A DNA stretch of 48,242 nt from Cypionkella sp. GTDB taxonomy: Bacteria > Pseudomonadota > Alphaproteobacteria > Rhodobacterales > Rhodobacteraceae. The notes under the pieces are model-generated. The model was given only the letters and a program-made list of their open reading frames with translations, was not told the DNA's origin and made no database searches. The position numbers and the translations under genes are program-made. Numbering within the stretch: the stretch's first letter is position 1; each line of letters begins with the position of its first letter. The stretch covers positions 1-48,242 of the forward strand of contig NZ_JAQGKQ010000077.1 in the NCBI RefSeq assembly GCF_028290025.1, read 5' to 3'. Below are positions 1 to 8,071 of the stretch, piece by piece.

Positions 1-543
1 GGCGGCCTGACGCTGACCATCCTGCCCGCCCCCAACGGCCCCGCCCCCGATTGGCTGAAAGCAATGGCTGGGGTGTGGAGCTTCCTCCCCCGAGGCATCA
101 TCGCCGCCCTGTGGTGGGCGCTCTGCCGCACGCCGTTTCATGCGCAACTGAGGGCCGTAGGCTCTGACGACCGCGCCGCCTATACCGCAGGCGTTCCCGT
201 CACGCTGACCCGCTTTCTGGCCTATGTGCTGACCGGGCTTTTGGCGGGCGCCGCTGGCATGATGTTGACCGCCCTGATCGGCTCGGCAGACCCTAAGGTT
301 GGCGCGAATTATACCCTGATCGCCATCGCAGCCGTCGCTTTGGGCGGCGTCAGTCTCGCAGGCGGGCGCGGTGGCCTGCTAGGGGCTGCCATCGGAGCCA
401 TCGACATTTTCCTGCTGCAAAGCCTGCTGACCGCCTTCAACGTCTCAACTTATGTGCTGCAAGTCGCCTATGGCACCATCCTTGTGGTCGCCGTGGTGCT
501 GATCGCCTTGCAAGACCGCAGCGCCAAACGGAGCCACGCATGA
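1..543 (+). CDS. Sugar-type ABC transporter permease, 3' part
   Basis: C-terminal part of a BPD_transp_2 (RbsC/YtfT-like) inner-membrane permease. The frame is open from base 1, so the start lies before the window and at least 180 residues are present. The tail shows the family's repeated hydrophobic helices, the Gly/Ala-rich motif near 'VALGGVSLAGGRGG', and the ribose-family cytoplasmic loop 'LRAVGSDDRAAYTAGV' thought to contact the ATPase. The stop overlaps the start of the next permease (ATGA at 540), so the two are translationally coupled. Two different permeases suggest a heterodimeric channel. The ATPase and binding protein are presumably upstream. The substrate cannot be told; sugars, autoinducer-2 and nucleosides are all handled by this family. 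Confidence 0.9.
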   Translation, partial: GGLTLTILPAPNGPAPDWLKAMAGVWSFLPRGIIAALWWALCRTPFHAQLRAVGSDDRAAYTAGVPVTLTRFLAYVLTGLLAGAAGMMLTALIGSADPKVGANYTLIAIAAVALGGVSLAGGRGGLLGAAIGAIDIFLLQSLLTAFNVSTYVLQVAYGTILVVAVVLIALQDRSAKRSHA

Positions 544-1502
544 CCCTTAACCTAGACAGCATCAAGGCCCGCGTGATCGGAGCGTTCGCCGTGGCACTAA
601 TGCTGCATGGCATCGGCACTGCCCTGATCCCGGGCTATTCCGCCCCCTTCGCCATCCGCGCCATGCTGGTGATCGCAAGCCTGCTGGCGGTGGCCTCCAT
701 CGGCCAAACGCTGGTGGTGATCCTCGGTGGCATTGACCTGTCGATCCCCTTCGTGATGGGTTTCGCCAATGTGGTGGCCGCCCAGCTTTACGGTCAAGGC
801 TGGCATTTTGGGCTGGTCTGCGTCGTGGTCTTCGGCCTCGCCGCGCTGATCGGTGCGTTCAATGGCGCACTCTCGCGTGGGCTGAACCTGCATCCGCTGA
901 TCGTCACCCTCGGTGTCGGCATGATCGTGCAGGGCCTCGTGCTGATCTGGACCAAAGGCTTCCCGTCGGGTTCCGCCCCCAAAGCCGTCTCGCAATTCGT
1001 CTCCATCGGCGGCTCTTTCGGCCCGCTACCGGTGCCCGCGCTGATCCCTGCCCTACTGATCCTCACCATACTGATCGTGCTGGTGCTAGAGCGCACGCCC
1101 TACGGACGCAGGCTCTACGCGCTCGGCTCCAACCCCGGCGCTGCCCCCTACGCGCTGATCAACCCGCTGCGGATATGGACCGTCACCTTCGCCGCCTCAT
1201 CGGTGTTTGCCGCAATGGCAGGCGTGCTGCTGCTAGGCTTCACCGGCTCGGCCTATGGCGATGTCGGCCAACCCTACCTGTTCCAAACCATCGCCGCTGT
1301 GGTGGTCGGTGGCACCGCTTTGGTCGGCGGGCGCGGCAGCTTTATCGGCACCATCGCAGGCGTCTGGGTGCTGACCGAGATCAACACGCTATTGATTGGC
1401 TTGAACTTTTCGCCCGCCTCCGTGCAAGCCGCGTTCGGAGCGATCATCCTGCTGCTCGTCTCACTTTACGGTCGCGAACGTCACTTCCGCACGACGGTTT
1501 AG
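540..1502 (+). CDS. Sugar-type ABC transporter permease
   Basis: Second BPD_transp_2 (RbsC-like) permease, 320 residues, the usual length. It begins at the ATG that overlaps the previous stop. Hydrophobic segments run through the whole protein. The conserved loop 'RRLYALGSNPGAAPYALI' and the motif 'VVVGGTALVGGRGSFIGT' match the family's cytoplasmic coupling region and C-terminal helix pair. With the permease before it, this probably forms a heterodimeric membrane channel served by an ATPase and a periplasmic binding protein encoded upstream of the window. It is the last gene of its operon; the next gene is on the other strand nine bases further on. Family assignment is secure, substrate unknown. 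Confidence 0.93.
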   Translation: MTLNLDSIKARVIGAFAVALMLHGIGTALIPGYSAPFAIRAMLVIASLLAVASIGQTLVVILGGIDLSIPFVMGFANVVAAQLYGQGWHFGLVCVVVFGLAALIGAFNGALSRGLNLHPLIVTLGVGMIVQGLVLIWTKGFPSGSAPKAVSQFVSIGGSFGPLPVPALIPALLILTILIVLVLERTPYGRRLYALGSNPGAAPYALINPLRIWTVTFAASSVFAAMAGVLLLGFTGSAYGDVGQPYLFQTIAAVVVGGTALVGGRGSFIGTIAGVWVLTEINTLLIGLNFSPASVQAAFGAIILLLVSLYGRERHFRTTV

Positions 1503-1510
1503 CCTGAGGC

Positions 1511-1867
1511 TCAAGTCAAATCCAAACGCTCACCACTCGGCGCGCTCGACAGTATTGCATCCAACAAGCCCGGAAAGCGATAATCCAGATCCTCGCGGCG
1601 CAGGCTAAGCGTTCGCCCTCTGCCCTTCGGCTCGTTGCGTATCACGCCAGCCTCGCGCAGCACCCGCATCAGATGAGATTTCGTGGATTTGGCGATAGTC
1701 GGGTCTGTTAGATAACAGCGCGCCATATCGAGCGGCCCCTCGACCAACTGACTGACAATGGCAAGTCGCGCCGGATCGCTCAAAGCGAATAGCACCTGCG
1801 AAAGGATCAACTCCTCCCGCGCAGGGTGCGGCAGCTCACCGACTGGAAAAGGTATATTCTCGCTCAT
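1511..1867 (-). CDS. ArsR-family winged-helix repressor
   Basis: Small DNA-binding regulator, 118 residues from the ATG at 1867. A longer reading begins at 1978 but would run through both operator palindromes, so I prefer the shorter form. The core 'ALSDPARLAIVSQLVEGPLD' is the ArsR helix 1-2 signature, followed by a recognition helix region ('IAKSTKSHLMRVLREAGVI') and a beta-wing ('NEPKGRGRTLSLRREDL'). No CxC metal-binding pair is seen, so metal sensing is unlikely. It is divergent from an MFS transporter. Two near-identical inverted repeats lie between the genes, one against its own start codon, which fits a repressor controlling itself and the exporter. The ligand is unknown. Confidence 0.88.
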   Translation of the reverse strand: MSENIPFPVGELPHPAREELILSQVLFALSDPARLAIVSQLVEGPLDMARCYLTDPTIAKSTKSHLMRVLREAGVIRNEPKGRGRTLSLRREDLDYRFPGLLDAILSSAPSGERLDLT

Positions 1868-1868
1868 G

Positions 1869-1932
1869 GTTCGAATATAGTTGAACAATCGCCAGATTGG
1901 TAGTAGGAAATTGTTCGAAAATAATCGAACAA
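1869..1932. promoter_or_regulatory. Twin palindromic operators for the ArsR repressor
   Basis: Two copies of one inverted repeat lie in the 97-bp divergent gap. Copy 1 (1869-1886) is GTTCGA-ATATAG-TTGAAC, directly upstream of the arsR start. Copy 2 (1911-1932) is TTGTTCGA-AAATAA-TCGAACAA with perfect 8-bp arms. Both have a six-base A/T-rich spacer, and their centres are about 44 bp apart, near four helical turns. Symmetry, number and placement suggest cooperative binding and repression of both genes. Assignment to the neighbouring ArsR protein is inferred. Confidence 0.75.
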
Positions 1933-1964
1933 TAACCCGGCATCTGTGCCTTTGTGAGTATTTT

Positions 1965-3158
1965 ATGAAGATCGACACCCCCTATACCGCCAGACATTAC
2001 GCAGGCTTCGCTATCGTCTTGATCGGGCTGATGCTTATGATGGCCAGTGCCAGCGCGCCTTCGCCGTTTTACCCGGTGCTGCAACGCGACATCGGCTTTT
2101 CCGACCCAGTGCTGACCGGGATTTTCGCGGTCTATACGGTGTTTCTGCTGGCGACGCTGCTGACTGCCGGATCGTGTTCTGACCATCTCGGCAGACGTCC
2201 GGTGCTGTCTGCGGGCTTTGCCGGGCTGGCGCTGTCGTTGCTGGTTTTTGAGCAAGCCACCACGGTTGAGGGTTTGCTGATGGCCCGCGCAATCCAGGGT
2301 ATCTCTTGCGCGTTGCTACTCTCCACGCTTTCCGCAACAATCGTCGATCTGGAACCGCCGTCGCATACCGGCATCGCTGCCATCGCCAATTCGGTTATCC
2401 CTTTGGTTGGCCTCGCCCTTGGCGCATTGGTTGCCGGCTTCATCATGGGCGTGGCGCAGGCTCCGAAGTTTGATATCTTCGGCACGCTTATTGTGCTTAG
2501 CCTTGTGCTCTCGGTTGCCACATGGGCGCTTCCCGAAACCTCACCTCGCCATGAAGGCTTGCTGAAAGCCCTACGTCCTCGTCTGGGATTGCCGCCGCGC
2601 GCTCGCGACGCATTCTGGCAAGCCGCACCCGCAATCATCGCAGGTTGGGCAACCGGTGGGCTCTATCTTTCACTCGGCGCGCCAATCGTGTCGCGCATCT
2701 TCGGGATACACAGCACCTTGATGCAAGCCTTTGTGGTGACGCTGCTGTCAGGCATGGGCGCGCTTGCTTGCTTTCTGGCCCGCCATCGCAGCCCGCGCCA
2801 GATCACCCTCGGCGGCACCGCGGCGCTTTCGATCGGCACCGCGTTGACCCTGATCGGCATGGCGCTGCCGTCACTGCCGCTTTACCTCGTGGCGCTGGCC
2901 GTGGCCGGAAAGGGCTTCGGCACCTGCTTTTACGGTGCACTGCGCACGCTGATCCCGCTAAGCGCACCGAATGAGCGTGCCGAACTGTTCGCCTCAATCC
3001 TGACGCTCAGCTATATGGCGTTCGGAGCGCCGACTTTGATCGCAGGGCTGCTGTTGCCGCATCTCGGCTTGACCGTAACGGCCGTGGGTTACGGAGTGCT
3101 GATCGTTCTGCTGTCGGCCACAGCAGGGTTGCTGCGCAAATATACCGCCACCAACTGA
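1965..3158 (+). CDS. MFS transporter, drug-efflux type
   Basis: Major facilitator superfamily permease, 397 residues from the ATG at 1965, with about 12 hydrophobic segments. An earlier in-frame start at 1881 would lie inside the operator region and adds polar residues, so it was not used. The loop between helices 2 and 3 carries the MFS motif A-like 'GSCSDHLGRRPVL'. The family includes Bcr/CflA and YdhC-like exporters driven by proton exchange. It is divergent from an ArsR repressor, the usual arrangement for an inducible efflux pump. The substrate cannot be read from sequence. Confidence 0.9.
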   Translation: MKIDTPYTARHYAGFAIVLIGLMLMMASASAPSPFYPVLQRDIGFSDPVLTGIFAVYTVFLLATLLTAGSCSDHLGRRPVLSAGFAGLALSLLVFEQATTVEGLLMARAIQGISCALLLSTLSATIVDLEPPSHTGIAAIANSVIPLVGLALGALVAGFIMGVAQAPKFDIFGTLIVLSLVLSVATWALPETSPRHEGLLKALRPRLGLPPRARDAFWQAAPAIIAGWATGGLYLSLGAPIVSRIFGIHSTLMQAFVVTLLSGMGALACFLARHRSPRQITLGGTAALSIGTALTLIGMALPSLPLYLVALAVAGKGFGTCFYGALRTLIPLSAPNERAELFASILTLSYMAFGAPTLIAGLLLPHLGLTVTAVGYGVLIVLLSATAGLLRKYTATN

Positions 3159-3164
3159 AGTGCT

Positions 3165-3192
3165 GCTGACAGGTGACAAACCACCTGTCAGC
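3165..3192. terminator. Bidirectional hairpin between convergent genes
   Basis: Perfect 11-bp inverted repeat GCTGACAGGTG-ACAAAC-CACCTGTCAGC between the MFS gene (stop 3158) and the LysR gene (stop codon 3188-3190, inside the right arm). There is no clear T tract on either side, so it may act as an RNA 3'-end stabiliser or a weak bidirectional terminator. Confidence 0.6.
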
Positions 3193-4105
3193 CTTGCACA
3201 ACGGGCCGTTCACTTCCGGCAAAACCGCTCAGCCAATCGGCCAGCGTGCGCACCGCTGGCTGATCCGCGCGATGCGGTGGGATCACCAGATAGAACGCCT
3301 CTTTCGGCTGCAATCGCGGGAAGGGCAGCACCACAAGCCTGCCGCGCCGGATCAGATCAGAGGTGTTGGACTCCCACCCCAGCATCACACCATGCCCATC
3401 CAGCGCCGCCTGTGTCGCCTGCACATAATTGGTGAAACTGCGCCCGGTGCCACGCGGCTCTGGCAACCCCACCGCACGCGCATAATCCCGCCAACTCAGC
3501 CAACTGTCCTCGCCCGAATTGACATGCAGCAGCGGCAGACTGTCAAACCCCTGCCCGGCTTCCTGCACCCGTTGCCGCAAGCTCGGATGGCAAACCGGCA
3601 CGACGCTTTCGGCAAACAGGGTCAAAACCCGCCCATCGGTCCAGTTCCCCAAGCCATAACGGATCGCCAGATCGATCCCCGGCGTGATCGGTGGCGTGCC
3701 CTGCGCCGTGGTCATCACATTCACCGATACATCGCCATGCGCGCCATAAAACTCGGTCAGTCTGGGCATCAACCAATAAGTCGCCGTGCCCACAGAACAG
3801 GCCACCGTCACCGACCCCGGCGACACCCGCTGCATTGCGTGAATTTGCGCGATGGCTTCGGTGATCCGGCCCAAACCCTCTGTCACCGCCCGCTGCAAAA
3901 TCCGCCCGGCTTCGGTCAACGTTGGTGGTCGCGTGCTACGGTCCAACAGCGGCGCACCGATATGAGTTTCCAGCGACTTGATCGCCTGACTGATCGCAGG
4001 CTGCGACACATTCAACTCTGCCGCCGCCCGTTGCGGGCTGCCGCTGCGCAAGACAGCCTCGAACACCGCGAACAACCTCAACGGGGGCAAGCGTTGCGCT
4101 GACAT
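3188..4105 (-). CDS. LysR-family regulator, GcvA-like
   Basis: LysR-type regulator of 305 residues, normal for the family. The N-terminal HTH reads 'LRLFAVFEAVLRSGSPQRAA', then 'LNVSQPAISQAIKSLE', and is followed by the periplasmic-binding-fold effector domain. The sequence resembles the GcvA branch. I chose the second of two adjacent ATGs (4105) because a GGGGA ribosome site lies five bases before it; the upstream TTG at 4117 is unlikely. It is divergent from the 2-oxoglutarate dioxygenase gene, so regulation of that gene is the simplest reading. The effector is unknown. Confidence 0.92.
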   Translation of the reverse strand: MSAQRLPPLRLFAVFEAVLRSGSPQRAAAELNVSQPAISQAIKSLETHIGAPLLDRSTRPPTLTEAGRILQRAVTEGLGRITEAIAQIHAMQRVSPGSVTVACSVGTATYWLMPRLTEFYGAHGDVSVNVMTTAQGTPPITPGIDLAIRYGLGNWTDGRVLTLFAESVVPVCHPSLRQRVQEAGQGFDSLPLLHVNSGEDSWLSWRDYARAVGLPEPRGTGRSFTNYVQATQAALDGHGVMLGWESNTSDLIRRGRLVVLPFPRLQPKEAFYLVIPPHRADQPAVRTLADWLSGFAGSERPVVQG

Positions 4106-4115
4106 CATAATCCCC

Positions 4116-4125
4116 AAGTTAACTT
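4116..4125. promoter_or_regulatory. Palindrome in LysR/dioxygenase gap
   Basis: AAGTTAACTT is a perfect 10-bp palindrome just upstream of the lysR ribosome site, within the roughly 127-bp gap to the dioxygenase start. Position and symmetry suit a LysR-type autoregulatory site, but palindromes this short also arise by chance. Confidence 0.3.
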
Positions 4126-4232
4126 AAGCACAATTTTTACCGCGTTATAGTTCTCAACGCCAGCGCCTATTGATGCGGATATGGGAGAGTCGACTGCGGG
4201 CGAAGCTACGCCCCCATATAGGAAAACACGCT

Positions 4233-5360
4233 ATGAACATCGCAATCGACACTTCGGTGGTTTTGTCTGAAAACGGCCTGACCGTGCAACTCGCTTCAGG
4301 CCGCACAGGTTATTTCAACGCCTACTGGCTGCGCGACAACTGCCCGACCTCGTTTGACAGCCAAACCCGTGAGCGCACCTTCGACATTTTCCATCTTGAC
4401 GCTGCCCCAAAGGCGCAAAGCACCGAGCTTACCGCTGACGGCCTGACCGTGGTGTGGAACGACGGCCACCGCTCCACCTATCCGATGGATTTCCTTGAGC
4501 GTTATGCCAAAGGTGAGCGTCGCCAAGACCCAGCCAACCTGCCGCGCCGCGCGTGGTTTAGTGATCACTACGCCAATATCGCCAAGTTTTCGCAGCCCAA
4601 ACTGCTCGCCGACAAGGCCGAGGTTGCGCGCTGGATCGAAGCTTTGCTGGTTGAAGGTGTCGCAATCGTAACAGACGTGCCCGACAGCGATGAAGGGCTG
4701 ACCGAAACCGTCCGCCTGATCGGCCACGTCCGCCCGACATTCTTTGGCGAGTTCTTTGACGTGCGCACCCATATCAAGCCGACCAACCTCGCCTACACCG
4801 CCAAAGCGTTGGAAATGCACACCGACACCCCGGCGGAAGATCTCGCCCCCGGAATGCAGTTCCTGCACTGCCGCGCCAATAGCGTTGAGGGTGGCCGGAA
4901 CCTGTTCTTGGATGGCGTCGCGGTCGCCAACGACCTGCGCAAAGAAGACCCCGAGGCGTTCCGCCTGCTGTCCGAAACCCACATCCCCTACTACTGTGAG
5001 CATGACCACTACGACGTGCGATCCCTGCAACGTGTGATCGAGCTTGACGAATACGGCGCAGTCACCGGCGTCACCATCAGTCAGCACATGGCCGACATCT
5101 TCGATCTGCCACAACAGTTCCTCGACGCCTACTACCCGGCGTTCTGCAAATTTGGCCGCATGTTGCAATCGGACAAATACATGATGCGGTTCCGGCTGAA
5201 CGCCACCGAATGTATCGTGTTTGACAACCACCGCATCGTGCACGGCCGCGCCGCCTATAGCGCCACCAGTGGCGAGCGTTACCTGCGCGGTTGCTACTCC
5301 GACCGGGGCGAGATGCGCAGCACCTACCGCGCCATGGTCAGCGAAAGTCGCTTCAAATGA
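4233..5360 (+). CDS. Gamma-butyrobetaine-hydroxylase-like 2OG-Fe(II) dioxygenase
   Basis: TauD/TfdA-superfamily dioxygenase, 375 residues, matching gamma-butyrobetaine/trimethyllysine dioxygenases in length and layout. Residues 1-100 form the small N-terminal domain ('YFNAYWLRDNCPTS'); the jelly-roll follows. The iron triad is visible: H196 and D198 in 'MHTDTPAED', and H337 in 'DNHRIVHGRAAY'. R349 is the likely 2-oxoglutarate ligand. In characterised members the N-terminal domain holds a Cys-rich zinc site; here only C37 remains, so that site appears lost. The start at 4233 has AGGA nine bases upstream. The known family reaction is hydroxylation of gamma-butyrobetaine to carnitine. No carnitine genes are nearby, so the substrate is inferred. 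It is probably regulated by the divergent LysR. Confidence 0.85.
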   Translation: MNIAIDTSVVLSENGLTVQLASGRTGYFNAYWLRDNCPTSFDSQTRERTFDIFHLDAAPKAQSTELTADGLTVVWNDGHRSTYPMDFLERYAKGERRQDPANLPRRAWFSDHYANIAKFSQPKLLADKAEVARWIEALLVEGVAIVTDVPDSDEGLTETVRLIGHVRPTFFGEFFDVRTHIKPTNLAYTAKALEMHTDTPAEDLAPGMQFLHCRANSVEGGRNLFLDGVAVANDLRKEDPEAFRLLSETHIPYYCEHDHYDVRSLQRVIELDEYGAVTGVTISQHMADIFDLPQQFLDAYYPAFCKFGRMLQSDKYMMRFRLNATECIVFDNHRIVHGRAAYSATSGERYLRGCYSDRGEMRSTYRAMVSESRFK

Positions 5361-5410
5361 ACCTGCAATCTTGTGCGTCGGGCGATTTTGTCCGGCGCTG
5401 ACTGTGGAAC

Positions 5411-5432
5411 CTGCGGCTAGATTTGGCCGCAG
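5411..5432. terminator. Hairpin between convergent genes
   Basis: CTGCGGC-TAGATTTG-GCCGCAG is a perfect 7-bp stem with an 8-base loop, followed by CCTTCT. It lies midway in the 105-bp gap between the dioxygenase (stop 5360) and the convergent sugar dehydrogenase (stop 5466). It is a likely terminator, mainly for the plus-strand gene. Confidence 0.5.
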
Positions 5433-5465
5433 CCTTCTGCATCCAGATGATCTGGCATGACTGGG

Positions 5466-6608
5466 TCACTCCCCCGGAGTCAAACGCCGCAATTTCCCGG
5501 GGCTAGCGTCTTCCAAAACCCAGACCGCACCGTCAGACGCTACAGCAACGTCACGAATACGCGCGCCCATATCCCAACGGTCAGCTTCATCCGCAGGCCC
5601 GCTCCCAAAGCCAACCCGCACCAATGCTTGCACCGCAAGCCCTCCGATCAGACCAGACCCCTTCCACGCCGGAAACAAATCAGCTTCGTAAAACGCAAGC
5701 CCCGCAGGCGCGATCACTGGCGTCCAGTAAACCGCAGGCGGCGCAAACTCGGGTCGTGTCTCGTGATCGGGAATGTCCGAGCCGCTATAGTTGTTGCCGT
5801 TGGAAACCACTGGCCAGCCATAATTCTGCCCCGGCTCGATCATGTTCAACTCATCCCCGCCCCGCGGCCCCATTTCGTGCAGCCAAAGCTGACCCCTGGC
5901 ATCAAACGCAAGTCCGTACGGGTTGCGATGGCCAGTCGTCCATGTCTGCGCCTTAACCCCGCCCTCACCCACCATCGGATTGTCATCGGGCGTAGAGCCG
6001 TCTAAGCCCAGCCGCAGCACTTTACCGCGCGCCATATCAGGATCTTGGGCGGATTCTGGATCCATGCGATCTCCGACGGTCAGAAACAAATGCGCACCTT
6101 GCGGCTCAATGGCGATGATCCCGCCGGGCTGCCCCCTGCCACCGCCCGGGGTCTGCCGCCAGATCGCCGAAAAATCCTCAAGCCGAGCCTCCGCGCCGTC
6201 TTCAATAAGCTTGGCGCGGGCAAGGGCCAAGCGTGCGCCGTCAGGGTCTGGCTCCACATAGGTCAGATACACGTAATTGCTTTCAGCGAAATCAGGCGCA
6301 ATCGCGACGTCAAGCAAGCCGTTTTGACCCGAAGCCGCTACCGCTGGCACCCCCGACACTTCGGTTTTTTCCCCGCTATCCGTCACCAAATACAGCGCAC
6401 CCGGCTTCTCTGTCACCAACATGCGCTCGTCAGGCAAAAACGCCAACGCCCATGGTGTGTTAAACTCGGCAACCGTCTGGCTTTGAAACGGCCGCGTCGT
6501 ACTGGCCGCGAGCGCGCCCGCGTTGACGCTTTGAGCATCCGCATCGGACACAGCGAAATTCGCGATGGCAACCAGTGCCGTACCCAGGATCAATCTGCTG
6601 CTTGGCAT
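5466..6608 (-). CDS. PQQ-dependent aldose (soluble glucose-type) dehydrogenase
   Basis: Six-bladed beta-propeller of the GSDH family (PF07995; YliI/Asd type), 380 residues. The start ATG at 6608 follows GGAGG with a five-base gap; an upstream TTG is less likely. A signal peptide ends near 'AVSDADAQS', so the protein is periplasmic. Family landmarks include 'PWALAFLPDERMLVTEKPG', 'GHRNPYGLAFDARGQLWLHE' and 'MGPRGGDELNMIEPGQNYGW', the calcium/PQQ region. The known reaction is oxidation of aldose sugars, passing electrons to the respiratory chain. The gene stands alone, with phnF upstream on the same strand across a 200-bp gap. No PQQ synthesis genes are in the window. Confidence 0.9.
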   Translation of the reverse strand: MPSSRLILGTALVAIANFAVSDADAQSVNAGALAASTTRPFQSQTVAEFNTPWALAFLPDERMLVTEKPGALYLVTDSGEKTEVSGVPAVAASGQNGLLDVAIAPDFAESNYVYLTYVEPDPDGARLALARAKLIEDGAEARLEDFSAIWRQTPGGGRGQPGGIIAIEPQGAHLFLTVGDRMDPESAQDPDMARGKVLRLGLDGSTPDDNPMVGEGGVKAQTWTTGHRNPYGLAFDARGQLWLHEMGPRGGDELNMIEPGQNYGWPVVSNGNNYSGSDIPDHETRPEFAPPAVYWTPVIAPAGLAFYEADLFPAWKGSGLIGGLAVQALVRVGFGSGPADEADRWDMGARIRDVAVASDGAVWVLEDASPGKLRRLTPGE

Positions 6609-6809
6609 CTTTGCCTCCAATCATATCCTCAAGGCCAGCCAATTGCGTGGCCTCGCAGGCAAGCTAGGGCGGGCGCAAGAATTGTCCAAGAAAACCCGAT
6701 CAGACAGATTTCCGCTCCAATCAAGATTTCGGCTCCTTAAGCAATGCAATGAACGACACGCGCTGATCACATCTTGGCGGACAAACGCCTACGCGTCGTT
6801 GCATGTGCC

Positions 6810-7529
6810 CTAAGCCAACTGCTCACCCGGCACGGTCAATGTCACCCGCTCTCCGGCGAACCAAGTCGTGCCAAACTCCACCGGAACCCCGGCCAGATCA
6901 ACGTTCACTGCGACCGACCGCAACACCGAAGCACCCGTCGTCAGCCGCAGATGCAGCGCCAGCAGCGGATCAGCCGAAACAGCGGTGATCGCAGTGCTGG
7001 CGCGCGTGTAATCCGCCAGCCCAAGCTCCGCCAAAGCCGCCGTAATCGACTGCAACCGTCCCATAACGTCGAGTAGCCCCGCAAACCGTGCCGCCGGAAA
7101 CACTGAACGAAACACCGCCAACGGCGCCGCATCCGCAAACGATAACCCCTCAATCACATGCACCAGCGCGCCCGGTTGCAACGCCAAAGCCGCCGTCTCG
7201 CGCGCGTCCGCCGCACAGGTCTCAAGCCGCAAAATCTGCCGTGACGGCGTGCGCCCCGACGCCATCACATTCTGATGAAACCGCACCCTGCGCCCCAGCG
7301 CATATTCCGTCGGCGTGGCAGTCACAAACACCCCCGCCCCGCGCCTGCTATGCACAGTGCCTGCCGCCACCAGCGCCGCGATCGCGTGGCGCACGGTATG
7401 CCGATTGACCCCAAACCGCGCCGCCAACTCTGCTTCAGTCGGTAACTTGTCACCCGGACCGTAGCGATTGGCCGAGATTTCACCCGACAGCGTGTCGGCA
7501 ATGGATTTCCAAATCGCGAGCCGAGTCAT
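6810..7529 (-). CDS. phnF: PhnF, GntR/HutC-family phosphonate regulator
   Basis: GntR-type transcription factor of 239 residues. The N-terminal winged helix has the family signature 'YGPGDKLPTEAELAARFGVN', then 'TVRHAIAALVAAGTVHSRRG'; a UTRA ligand-binding domain follows (about 90-239). It is divergent from phnG with 90 bp between the starts, the standard phnF position, and that gap holds a HutC-like site. By family knowledge PhnF represses the C-P lyase operon. Its effector in this lineage is not known. Confidence 0.93.
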   Translation of the reverse strand: MTRLAIWKSIADTLSGEISANRYGPGDKLPTEAELAARFGVNRHTVRHAIAALVAAGTVHSRRGAGVFVTATPTEYALGRRVRFHQNVMASGRTPSRQILRLETCAADARETAALALQPGALVHVIEGLSFADAAPLAVFRSVFPAARFAGLLDVMGRLQSITAALAELGLADYTRASTAITAVSADPLLALHLRLTTGASVLRSVAVNVDLAGVPVEFGTTWFAGERVTLTVPGEQLA

Positions 7530-7576
7530 TGTTACGAAAACTTCACGTGCATTTTGTCCACCTCGGGCATAATAAT

Positions 7577-7594
7577 TTGTCTAGTTGTATAGAA
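7577..7594. promoter_or_regulatory. Candidate PhnF operator
   Basis: TTGTCTAGTTGTATAGAA lies between the divergent phnF and phnG starts. It contains two overlapping approximations of the TTGTnTAGACAA-like palindrome typical of HutC/PhnF regulators (TTGTCTAGTT and TTGTATAGAA). It is the only such sequence in the 90-bp gap. Confidence 0.45.
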
Positions 7595-7618
7595 GCTCCG
7601 CTAGATGTCGAGATTGAA

Positions 7619-8071
7619 ATGATCGTACACCCCGCCCCACAGCCAACGGATCGCAAGGCGTGGATGGGCCTGCTGGCCCGCGCCAAGCCAGCACATCTGG
7701 CGACGCTGTTCCCGCAACTTCCGCCGCATGATTTCCTGCGCGCGCCTGAAATCGGCGCTGTGATGGTGCGCGGGCGGATTGGCGGCACCGGTCAGCCGTT
7801 CAATTTGGGCGAGATGACGGTAACACGCTGCGCGCTACGGCTTGGCTCGGGCACCGTTGGGCATGGTCATGTGCAGGGGCGCGACAAAGCCCATGCCACC
7901 CGCGCCGCCGTGCTGGATGCGTTGTTGCAAACCGATCAAGCCGCCGCTTTGCAGATCAGCGTTTTGCAGCCCTTGGCGGAAGGCGAGGCGCAGCGTCGCG
8001 CCACGCGGGCCGCCAAAGCCGCCGCCACCCGCGTTGAGTTTTTCACCCTAGTGCGCGGAGAAGATCAATGA
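7619..8071 (+). CDS. phnG: PhnG, C-P lyase complex subunit
   Basis: Subunit of the carbon-phosphorus lyase core (PhnG2H2I2J2), which works with PhnI to attach the phosphonate to the ribose of ATP with release of adenine. The protein has 150 residues from the ATG at 7619; a reading from 7529 would overlap the phnF start and the operator. Typical family stretches are 'RKAWMGLLARAKPAHLATLF', 'VRGRIGGTGQPFNLGEMTVT' and 'GHGHVQGRDKAHATRAAVLD'. First gene of phnGHIJKLN; its stop overlaps the phnH start by four bases. Confidence 0.95.
   Translation: MIVHPAPQPTDRKAWMGLLARAKPAHLATLFPQLPPHDFLRAPEIGAVMVRGRIGGTGQPFNLGEMTVTRCALRLGSGTVGHGHVQGRDKAHATRAAVLDALLQTDQAAALQISVLQPLAEGEAQRRATRAAKAAATRVEFFTLVRGEDQ

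Noticed and set aside
3173..4102. Plus-strand open frame spanning the LysR gene
   Set aside because: Exactly antisense to a normal LysR regulator; Arg/His/Pro-rich without a motif.
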